Assembly (NCBI GenBank): GCA_046350255.1 | Contig: JAXMAV010000005.1 | Location: forward strand, 186,001 to 250,000 | Source: CALDUY01 sp046350255 | Lineage (GTDB): Bacteria > Planctomycetota > Planctomycetia > Gemmatales > Gemmataceae | Direction of reading: 5' to 3' | DNA length: 64,000 nucleotides | Shown here: piece after piece, positions 57,075 through 64,000 of the stretch | Numbering within the stretch: position 1 is the stretch's first letter | Layout of the letters: the number at the start of each line of letters is the position of its first letter | The notes under the pieces: model-generated | Told to the model about the DNA's origin: nothing | The model's input: the letters and a program-made list of their open reading frames with translations, nothing else | Database searches by the model: none | Made by a program: the position numbers and the translations under genes

Positions 57075-58646
57075 ATGAAACGCATCTTCATCTACGACAC
57101 TACTCTCCGCGACGGGAGCCAGGGCGAAGGGATCAATTTCTCACTGGTGGACAAGCTGGCGATTACCCGTCGTCTGGATGAGATGGGGGTCGATTTCATC
57201 GAGGGTGGCTACCCACTGTCCAATCCCAAGGATTTTGAGTATTTCCGCGAGGTGCGCAAGCTGTCGCTCCGGCATGCCCGGGTGGCTGCGTTCGGCATGA
57301 CCCGGCGCAAGGGGGTATCTCCCGAGGAAGACACCTGCATTCGGGCGTTGTTGGAAGCAGAAACACCAGTGGTCACCATCGTCGGGAAGACCTGGGATCT
57401 GCACGTGCGAGAGATCCTGGGCACGACACTGGATGAAAACCTGCGCATGATCGCCGACTCGGTGGCCTGCTGCAAGAAGGCCGGGCGCGAGGTGTTTTAC
57501 GACGCCGAGCATTTCTTCGATGGCTGGAAGCACAATTCCGAGTATGCCCTGGCCACACTCCGCGCGGCGGAAGAAGCCGGTGCCAGTGTCATCATTCTTT
57601 GCGACACCAACGGTGGCACTCTTCCCGATGAACTTGCCGAACGGGTGACCTCGGTGCGTCGGCAGTTGCGGGTGGAGCTGGGAATCCACTGCCACAATGA
57701 TTCCGATGTGGCGGTGGCCAACTCATTAGCTGCGGTCCGCTGTGGCGTAACGCAGGTGCAGGGAACCATCAACGGCATCGGCGAACGGTGCGGCAATGCC
57801 GACCTCGTCAGCGTGATCGCCAACCTGGGTCTGAAAATGGGCCACGACGTGCTGCAGCCGGACCGCCTGCGCCGTCTCACCGAGCTTTCCCGGTATGTCT
57901 ACGAAACGGCGAACATGAACTTCCGGTCCAACCAGGCGTTCGTAGGTTCGAGTGCGTTCGCTCACAAGGGCGGCATGCACACCCATGCCGTTGCCAAGAT
58001 TTCGCACAGCTATGAGCATCTCGACCCAGGGGCCGTGGGGAACGAGCGTCGCATCCTGGTCAGCGAGCTGTCGGGTCAGTCCACAATACTGACCAAGACC
58101 TCGAAGTATCAGCTCGCAAACGATCGGGTTCTGATGAAGCGCATCCTCGAGGAGGTGCAGAACCTGGAGAACGACGGCTACGAGTTCGAGGCGGCCGAGG
58201 CTTCGTTCGACTTGCTGGTGAAGAAGTGTGCCGGTCTCTACGTACCCAAGTTCCAGCGACTCGCCTACCGGGTCAACATCGAAACTGCGGGGGATGGCTC
58301 TCCCATCACCGAGGCAACGGTCAAGGTGCGCGTCGGTCAGCAGCTCATGCACACCGCCAGCGAGGGCGATGGCCCTGTCAATGCGCTCGATGGCGCTCTG
58401 CGCAAGGCGCTGCTTTCGTCCTACCCGCAGCTTGAAGAACTGCACCTCATGGATTACAAGGTGCGTGTGGTCAATGCTCGAGAAGAAACCGCCGCCCGAG
58501 TCCGCGTCGTCGTCGAGTGGAGCGATGGCGACGGCGTCTGGGGCACCGTCGGCGTTAGTAGCAATATCATTGAGGCATCGTGGCTGGCGCTGGTGGATGC
58601 AGTCGAATACAAACTGTTCAAGGATGAAGAACAGCACTCGCGGTAA
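57075..58646 (+). CDS. cimA: (R)-citramalate synthase (isoleucine biosynthesis, pyruvate route)
   Basis: The 523-residue DRE-TIM enzyme condenses pyruvate and acetyl-CoA. The N-terminal barrel has the hallmark FIYDTTLRDGSQGEGINFSL (metal Asp and catalytic Arg), VDFIEGGYPLSNPKD, VFYDAEHFFDGWKHN, ILCDTNGGTLPDE and GIHCHNDSDVAVANSLAAV (His-x-His metal ligands). VQGTINGIGERCGNADL follows, and the C-terminal regulatory domain (isoleucine-sensing LeuA type) starts about residue 390. The sequence is of the long CimA type, distinct from LeuA. ATG 57075 follows directly after the attenuator. The next gene, valS, starts 103 bases after its stop. Confidence 0.93.
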   Translation: MKRIFIYDTTLRDGSQGEGINFSLVDKLAITRRLDEMGVDFIEGGYPLSNPKDFEYFREVRKLSLRHARVAAFGMTRRKGVSPEEDTCIRALLEAETPVVTIVGKTWDLHVREILGTTLDENLRMIADSVACCKKAGREVFYDAEHFFDGWKHNSEYALATLRAAEEAGASVIILCDTNGGTLPDELAERVTSVRRQLRVELGIHCHNDSDVAVANSLAAVRCGVTQVQGTINGIGERCGNADLVSVIANLGLKMGHDVLQPDRLRRLTELSRYVYETANMNFRSNQAFVGSSAFAHKGGMHTHAVAKISHSYEHLDPGAVGNERRILVSELSGQSTILTKTSKYQLANDRVLMKRILEEVQNLENDGYEFEAAEASFDLLVKKCAGLYVPKFQRLAYRVNIETAGDGSPITEATVKVRVGQQLMHTASEGDGPVNALDGALRKALLSSYPQLEELHLMDYKVRVVNAREETAARVRVVVEWSDGDGVWGTVGVSSNIIEASWLALVDAVEYKLFKDEEQHSR

Positions 58647-58749
58647 GTAGACGACCACTTCAATACCTCGGTGTGGCCCCTGAAACTGGGTCGGGTCCAC
58701 CTGTGTCGGTCCAGGTAGGACCGAGTCTCCTGGCAAAGGAAGCGTTTCG

Positions 58750-61731
58750 ATGGCGACTGAACTCCCCAAGGCGTACGACCCCAAGGAAGCCCAGACGCGC
58801 TGGCTGACTTTCTGGGAGGAACGCGGCTTCTTCCACAGCAAGCCTGAAGAGTCGCGCCAGCCGTTCACCATCGTTATTCCGCCTCCGAATGTCACCGGCG
58901 CGTTGCACCTGGGCCACGCGCTCAACAACTCGCTGCAAGACATCCTGATCCGCTGGCGGCGCATGCAGGGCTACAACGCGCTGTGGGTGCCCGGGACCGA
59001 CCATGCCGGCATTGCCACGCAGGCGATGGTGGAACGTCGCATCCGCGAGACAGATGGGAAGACACGGCATCAGCTGGGCCGGGAAGAACTGGTGCGGCGG
59101 ATCTGGGCATGGAAGGATCAGTACGAGACTCGCATCCTCGGGCAGCTCAAACAGCTGGGGGCCAGCTGTGACTGGCAGCGCACCCGGTTCACCCTGGATC
59201 CGATCTGCGCCCGCGCCGTGCGCGAAACCTTCTTCAAAATGTTCAAGGATGGGCTCATCTACCGGGGCAAACGGCTGGTGAACTGGGATGCCCAGCTGCA
59301 AACCTCGGTGGCCGACGACGAGACCTACGTCGAGAACATCAAGGGAGGCTTCTGGACCTTCCGGTATCCCGTCAAGGAGTTGCCCGGCGAGTTCATTCGT
59401 TTCTCCACGACGCGGCCCGAAACCATGCTGGGAGACACCGCGGTCTGCGTGCATCCCTCGGACGAGCGCTACAAGCATCTCGTGGGGAAGATGGTGACCA
59501 TCCCGCTGGTGCAACGGGAGATCCCGATCATCGCCGATGGTCTGCTTGCCGATCCAACCCTGGGGACGGGATGTGTCAAGGTGACGCCTGCGCACGACCC
59601 GAACGACTACGCCTGTGGCCAGCGCAACAAGCTGCCGATGATCAATATTCTGCAACCCGATGGCACGATCAACGAGCAGGGGGGCAAGTACGCCGGGCTC
59701 GATCGTTACAAGGCCCGGGAGGCAGTCATCGCGGACATGGAGGCGCTGGGGCTGTTCGAGGGACGGGAAGATCGAGAGATCCCGCTAAAGTTCTCCGACC
59801 GAAGCAAGTCGCCCATCGAACCGTTCCTGTCGGAACAGTGGTTCGTGGCGATGGGAAGCCTGGCGCAGATGGCCATCGATGCGGTCACCAGCGGACAGGT
59901 GCGGTTCTTTCCCGAGCGCTATGCTCGCACCTATCTGGACTGGCTAGGCGAGAAGCGCGACTGGTGCGTGAGCCGTCAGCTGTGGTGGGGCCATCGCATC
60001 CCCGTGTGGTCACCACCCAACGCGAAGGAGAATTCATGGGCTGGCGTGCCCGATGAGATCCTCCATTTGGCGAAGCAACATCCCGATCGCGTTTCTATCC
60101 AGACTTACGAGATAAGCGATTCGATTGTTCCGGGGACAGGCGCAGAGCTTCGACCCATTCGATACTCCATCTGCCTGGGTCCGGACACCGAGGAGATCGC
60201 CAAGAAACTCGAGGCGATGGGGTACGAGCAGGATCCGGATGTGCTCGATACCTGGTTCAGCTCGGCGCTCTGGCCGCATTCCACCCTGGGCTGGCCCGAC
60301 CAGACGCCCGAGCTGCGCTACTACTATCCCACGAGCACCCTGGTCACCAGTCGGGACATCATCACGCTCTGGGTGGCACGGATGGTGATGACCGGGTTGT
60401 ACAACGTGGCCGATGTGCCGTTCCGGCATGTCTACATTCATCCGAAGATCCTCGATGGCTTCGGCGAGACGATGTCGAAATCGAAGGGCAATGGCATCGA
60501 CCCCCTCGACATCATCGAGCGCTATGGAACCGATGCGCTCCGGTTCACCATGGCGTTCCTGGCGACGGAAACCCAGGACAACAAGATGCCGGTGGCCAAT
60601 GTCTGTCCGCATTGCGATGTGCTGGTGCCGGTGCGCCAGGAGCACATGTACATGCGGACAAAGAAGCTGGCCTGCCCCGAGTGCAAGAAGGCGTTTCGCC
60701 CCGGGGGACCCTGGCCTGAAAACGATCCAGAGTTGCCGACGGCGAAGCAGGCGTCGGAACGCATCGACATGGGGCGCAACTTCGCCAACAAGCTGTGGAA
60801 TGCCGCGCGCTTCCTCCTCATGAACCTGGAAGGCTATCAGCCGGGGGCCATTCGCCTGGAAGATCTTCCCCTGGAGGATCGATGGATCCTCAGCCGGTTG
60901 GCGACCACCACGGCAGAGGTCACTGCTCAGCTGGAGGGCTATCGCTTCAGCGAAGCGATTCGCACCATCTATGACTTCACCTGGTCGGAGTTCTGCGACT
61001 GGTACCTGGAGATGTCCAAGGGCCGGCTGCGCCAGGACGATGCGCGAGCGCTCGCTCAGCGGGTGCTGGTGGGGGTGCTCGATGGCATTCTGCGCCTGGT
61101 GCATCCCTTCATGCCGTTCGTCGCCGAGACAATCTGGCAGGCGCTGGGTGAAGTGGCGTTTGAACGCGGGTTGCCCTCGCCAGAACCCAGTGCCGAAAGT
61201 GTGGTGATCGCTCCCTGGCCCGAGTATCCTGCGACCTGGCGCGACGAGAGCATGGAGACCCGGCTCCGGCGGATGCAGGATCTGATTCGCCTGGTGCGCG
61301 AGGCGCGCAACCGTTACCTGGCGAAGACACCCCGGGCATCGCTCGACATCACGGTGCGATGCAACGAAACAGTGGAACAGGATTTCCGACTTCTGGGGTC
61401 GTTTATCACGTTGCTGGCCAATGTGGGGGCTTTCGAGTGTGGGCCAGACGTGAAGAAGCCAGCCCAGGCGTCTACTCAGGTGCATCCTGACTTCGAGTTG
61501 TACATTTCGTTGGCCGGCCTGATCGATATTCCCGCGGAAGTGAGTCGCCTGCAGAAGCAGAAGGCGGAAAAGGAGAAGTCGCTCGGCGGCGCGAAAGGTA
61601 AACTCGGGAATGCGGGGTTCGTGGAACGGGCCAAACCCGAGGAAGTGCAGCGCGTCCGCGACCAGGTGGTCGATCTCGAGAGTCAGTTGCAAGTGATCGA
61701 TCAGACGCTAAAGGATTTGCAACAGTCATGA
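58750..61731 (+). CDS. valS: Valyl-tRNA synthetase with a zinc-ribbon insertion
   Basis: The 993-residue class Ia synthetase has the HIGH-type motif HLGH (53-56) in NVTGALHLGHALNNSL, the editing domain (GTGCVKVTPAHDPNDY) and the KMSKS-type motif TMSKSKGN near 573. The C-terminal half has WSEFCDWYLEMSKG and a C-terminal coiled coil (VSRLQKQKAEKEKSLGGAKG). Between the catalytic core and the anticodon-binding domain it carries about 60 extra residues with two Cys pairs, CPHC (about 619-622) and CPEC (about 642-645), which look like a zinc ribbon. Its stop overlaps the start of the AAA ATPase gene by four bases. Confidence 0.95.
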   Translation: MATELPKAYDPKEAQTRWLTFWEERGFFHSKPEESRQPFTIVIPPPNVTGALHLGHALNNSLQDILIRWRRMQGYNALWVPGTDHAGIATQAMVERRIRETDGKTRHQLGREELVRRIWAWKDQYETRILGQLKQLGASCDWQRTRFTLDPICARAVRETFFKMFKDGLIYRGKRLVNWDAQLQTSVADDETYVENIKGGFWTFRYPVKELPGEFIRFSTTRPETMLGDTAVCVHPSDERYKHLVGKMVTIPLVQREIPIIADGLLADPTLGTGCVKVTPAHDPNDYACGQRNKLPMINILQPDGTINEQGGKYAGLDRYKAREAVIADMEALGLFEGREDREIPLKFSDRSKSPIEPFLSEQWFVAMGSLAQMAIDAVTSGQVRFFPERYARTYLDWLGEKRDWCVSRQLWWGHRIPVWSPPNAKENSWAGVPDEILHLAKQHPDRVSIQTYEISDSIVPGTGAELRPIRYSICLGPDTEEIAKKLEAMGYEQDPDVLDTWFSSALWPHSTLGWPDQTPELRYYYPTSTLVTSRDIITLWVARMVMTGLYNVADVPFRHVYIHPKILDGFGETMSKSKGNGIDPLDIIERYGTDALRFTMAFLATETQDNKMPVANVCPHCDVLVPVRQEHMYMRTKKLACPECKKAFRPGGPWPENDPELPTAKQASERIDMGRNFANKLWNAARFLLMNLEGYQPGAIRLEDLPLEDRWILSRLATTTAEVTAQLEGYRFSEAIRTIYDFTWSEFCDWYLEMSKGRLRQDDARALAQRVLVGVLDGILRLVHPFMPFVAETIWQALGEVAFERGLPSPEPSAESVVIAPWPEYPATWRDESMETRLRRMQDLIRLVREARNRYLAKTPRASLDITVRCNETVEQDFRLLGSFITLLANVGAFECGPDVKKPAQASTQVHPDFELYISLAGLIDIPAEVSRLQKQKAEKEKSLGGAKGKLGNAGFVERAKPEEVQRVRDQVVDLESQLQVIDQTLKDLQQS

Positions 61732-63212
61732 GATTCTTCTCTCGCACCACACTATGGCTGGCGCTAACCGGAGTCGGAGCCAGCCTCGTGGTGCTTGCCA
61801 TCCTATTTCGATCTCAAAAGGAGGCCGTGGCCACTGGAATTGTGGTGGTGATGGTGTGGATCGGCGTGGGCTGGTATCTGTCGTGGTTGCTGGGGTTGCG
61901 TCGGCAAGTGGTGCGACACCTGGGACCACGCTGGAACCTGGGCGAGGTGCTACGTCACCGGGTGCGCACAGCCGAGCGCGTGAACATCCAGCTGGCACTG
62001 GATCTGTTGCAGGCGCAGACGGCCTTGGTGGGGCCTTTTGGGATCCGGCATGTCACTGGCTTCGACGACGAGGAAGGAGAAGCCACGGCCTATCCGGGGT
62101 CGGAGCTACCCGTGCTGCTCGAAGCCAATCCCGAACCGGTGGGCATCATCTGGGAGCCAATGCCGATTTCCACTGGAGAGACGCTCCATTGCGCCAGTAA
62201 CGGGGTCTACTTTCTCCGCATCCACGACGAGGCCGTGGTGGCTTTCTTGCAAGGTACCTCGGGGCCGACCAGCAAGCGAGCGATGCTTCAGGTGATGGGG
62301 CGCACCCAGGAAATCGCCCGACGGGCCCTGGATGAAATCGTTCGCCTTGGCAACGAACAGAGCCCGTATCGGGGTCAGGTGATTTCGTTGAAGATAGGGG
62401 GGCGACGAGCAGGCGACCTGGTGGTGCAGTTTCACACGATCCGTCGGGTGGAACGCGAACACATCGTGCTTCCGCCTGCCTTGCTGACCATCATCGAACG
62501 CAACATCTTGGGTTTCTTCCGCCATGCGGAGGCCCTGCGTGCGGCCGGACAGGATACTCGCCATGGAGTGCTTCTACATGGCCCTCCGGGGACGGGAAAA
62601 ACCCTGGTGACTCGCTACCTGGCCACCAACGTGGGGGCGACCGTACTCCTGGTCAATGGGAGGCAATATGCCCAGCTGCGAGCCACATGTCAGCTGGCCC
62701 GACTCCTGGCTCCGAGCCTGGTGATTCTCGAGGACGTGGACCTGGTGGCGGCCGATCGGCGTCGCAATGCTCACACACCTCTGCTGCACGAACTGCTCGA
62801 TGAGATGGATGGCATCACCGCCGGAGCCGATATCGTCTTTTTGCTGACCACCAACCGACCCGAGGTGCTGGAACCGGCCCTGGCTGCTCGTCCGGGGCGA
62901 GTCGATCAGGCGATCTATTTCCCCTTACCCGACCTGGATTGTCGTCGGCGATTGTTTCAGCGATTTGGCCAGGACCTGGATCTCGAGGCTGTAGACTTCG
63001 AGCCGTTCCTGGTGCGTACAGAAGGAGCCAGCCCGGCCTTTCTACGCGAACTATTCCGGCGAGCGACGCTTCTGGCAGTGGAACGACAGGAAACGCAGAC
63101 GCGTGTTCGACCTGGCAAGGACGATTTTGAACAGGCCATCCGCGAGCTGGTGGAGGTGGGCGGCCCGTTAACGCGCACCTTTCTGGGGTTTCCCACCCCC
63201 TCTGCAGGCTGA
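61728..63212 (+). CDS. Membrane-anchored AAA ATPase
   Basis: The 494-residue protein has two N-terminal membrane helices (LWLALTGVGASLVVLAILF, ATGIVVVMVWIGVGWYLSWL) and a cytoplasmic region of about 150 residues. An AAA module follows: Walker A GPPGTGKT, Walker B LVILEDVDLV, sensor-1 LLTTNRPEVLEPALAA, Arg-finger segment RPGRVDQAIYFPLPD and a C-terminal helical lid. The AAA part is closest in pattern to FtsH/CDC48-type ATPases, but no protease motif (HExxH) is present. ATGA overlap with valS implies translational coupling. The target is unknown. Confidence 0.82.
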   Translation: MRFFSRTTLWLALTGVGASLVVLAILFRSQKEAVATGIVVVMVWIGVGWYLSWLLGLRRQVVRHLGPRWNLGEVLRHRVRTAERVNIQLALDLLQAQTALVGPFGIRHVTGFDDEEGEATAYPGSELPVLLEANPEPVGIIWEPMPISTGETLHCASNGVYFLRIHDEAVVAFLQGTSGPTSKRAMLQVMGRTQEIARRALDEIVRLGNEQSPYRGQVISLKIGGRRAGDLVVQFHTIRRVEREHIVLPPALLTIIERNILGFFRHAEALRAAGQDTRHGVLLHGPPGTGKTLVTRYLATNVGATVLLVNGRQYAQLRATCQLARLLAPSLVILEDVDLVAADRRRNAHTPLLHELLDEMDGITAGADIVFLLTTNRPEVLEPALAARPGRVDQAIYFPLPDLDCRRRLFQRFGQDLDLEAVDFEPFLVRTEGASPAFLRELFRRATLLAVERQETQTRVRPGKDDFEQAIRELVEVGGPLTRTFLGFPTPSAG

Positions 63213-63230
63213 GTGACGGGCAGCACTCGC

Positions 63231-63236
63231 TATAAT
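63231..63236 (+). promoter_or_regulatory. Possible -10 element for the PAS/GAF sensor gene
   Basis: TATAAT lies 38 bases before the ATG at 63274, with no convincing -35 hexamer. Confidence 0.45.
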
Positions 63237-63273
63237 TCCCGAATCGTACTCCTCGAATCGGGGGCAATCATTC

Positions 63274-64000
63274 ATGACGGCTTCTCCCCGTCTCCTGCAG
63301 CTAGGGCCCGTTTCCAGACCCGGGTGGGTGGCGGACCTCCTTCCGGCGGAAGTCCATCGCACCACCACCTGGCACAGCACCCTGGAAGCGCTCACGCGTG
63401 AGGCCTTCGATGCGTTGCTGGTCGATCTGAACGATGTCGCCCTTGTGGATGAGTTTCGCACGCTGCACCAGGCGGGTCGCATCCTGGCTCATATTCCCGA
63501 TGGCATCGTGGTGGTGGATGGTGACCTGCGCATCCGCTGGACCAACCCGGCATTTCTTCGCTGGGTGGAGCAGACCGATCCTGCCTCGGTGCTGGGTCGG
63601 GAGTTTTACGCGGTGCTCGGCCAGTCAACAGGTTCCGGCGACAAGGACTGCCCGTTTCAGGCGGCCCTGGCCAGTCATGGCTCGAGCAAACCGCTGGAAC
63701 ATTCCTGCGTGCAGGTGCGACTTCAGTGTCCGCAGAATCGCCACCTCGACGTGTTGATCACAGTTCTCCAGAACGACCAAACCTCGCCGCTATTTGTCGC
63801 TGTCACCCACGATGTGACGCGACGAGTACATCAGCAGCAAAAGCTGAATGCGCTGCATCGAGCCGTTCACGAGCTGGCCTCGCCGGGCGGTTTGCACCTG
63901 GCCGACCTGGACGTGGCCTCGCGCACAGAACTGCTTAAGACGAACATTCGACGAGTGACGCACGATCTGTTGCATTTCGATCTGATCGAGATCCGCCTGA
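63274..64000 (+). CDS. PAS/GAF sensor protein (C-terminus beyond window)
   Basis: The visible 242 residues begin with MTASPRLLQLGPVS. After a short N-terminal region of the type FDALLVDLNDVALVDEFRTL (resembling the receiver-like start of a planctomycete sensor family), a PAS domain covers about residues 73-185: ILAHIPDGIVVVDGDLRIRW, TNPAFLRWVEQTDPASVLGR and VAVTHDVTRRVHQQQKLNAL. A linker RAVHELASPGGLHLADLDVA then leads into a GAF-like domain (IRRVTHDLLHFDLIEIRL). Such proteins usually end in a histidine kinase, but that part is outside the window. It follows the AAA ATPase by 61 bases with its own -10-like sequence. Confidence 0.75.
   Translation, partial: MTASPRLLQLGPVSRPGWVADLLPAEVHRTTTWHSTLEALTREAFDALLVDLNDVALVDEFRTLHQAGRILAHIPDGIVVVDGDLRIRWTNPAFLRWVEQTDPASVLGREFYAVLGQSTGSGDKDCPFQAALASHGSSKPLEHSCVQVRLQCPQNRHLDVLITVLQNDQTSPLFVAVTHDVTRRVHQQQKLNALHRAVHELASPGGLHLADLDVASRTELLKTNIRRVTHDLLHFDLIEIRL

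Noticed and set aside
58647..58749. T-box or other regulator in front of valS
   Set aside because: A short hairpin is visible around 58704-58722, but there is no T-box sequence and no T-tract.

Overview
The window looks like an ordinary chromosomal stretch of a planctomycete, probably close to the Gemmata group. That is an inference from gene families typical of the phylum: a PSD1-type (DUF1549/DUF1553) gene followed by a DUF1501 gene, a PVC-type CxxCH heme protein with beta-propeller and HEAT-like parts, DUF1080, Tat-exported Gfo/Idh and TIM-barrel proteins, a very large repeat surface protein with a planctomycete-type N-terminus, and a ThiE carrying an N-terminal ThiD2-like domain. The DNA is G+C rich; the giant surface-protein gene (28.7-35.4 kb) is visibly less so. 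I see no insertion sequence, integrase, phage module or CRISPR array.

Layout. 0-5 kb: a left-truncated thiE (-), a PhnD-type binding protein (+), a four-repeat secreted protein (-) and a GT87 glycosyltransferase (+). 5-12 kb: a candidate c-di-GMP-I riboswitch in the leader of clpS, a TIM-barrel isomerase with a strong terminator, then an apparent transcription unit of a lone nuoM, eutB, eutC and an APC permease whose frame is broken. 12-19 kb: a membrane cyclase-like sensor and an MscS channel with a cNMP domain (adjacent on the minus strand, both lacking key ligand or catalytic residues), an HdeD-like protein, a SWIM zinc-finger protein overlapping an exported membrane protein, and two small minus-strand proteins. 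19-28 kb: exported PSD1/DUF1501, Gfo/Idh and heme proteins, an MFS exporter and tRNA-Asp(GTC). 28-37 kb: the 2,235-residue, 15-repeat surface protein and an outer-membrane barrel protein, each followed by a terminator. 37-45 kb: der, a zinc-ribbon protein, smc and a FlgI-like lipoprotein. 45-51 kb: a BNR/sortilin-like propeller protein, DUF1080, an esterase and a TIM-barrel protein. 51-57 kb: a DUF4175-like membrane protein with about 590 residues of low complexity, nadB and an exported HU-like protein. 57-64 kb: an attenuator-controlled cimA, valS, an AAA ATPase and a right-truncated PAS/GAF sensor.

The most informative signals are regulatory. Upstream of cimA (citramalate synthase, first step of the pyruvate route to isoleucine) lies a complete ribosome-mediated attenuator: a 27-codon leader peptide with a good ribosome binding site, an Ile-Val-Ile-Ile-Thr run just before its stop codon, a GC-only hairpin starting at the stop, and an overlapping terminator with seven T's. 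Upstream of clpS there is a GEMM-like c-di-GMP-I aptamer with a GNRA-capped P2. Other points worth a second look are a signal peptide on an HU-fold protein, the paired decay of a cyclase and its neighbouring cNMP-binding channel, a Clp-N-like double repeat fused to ThiD2/ThiE, and a zinc-ribbon insertion in ValRS.
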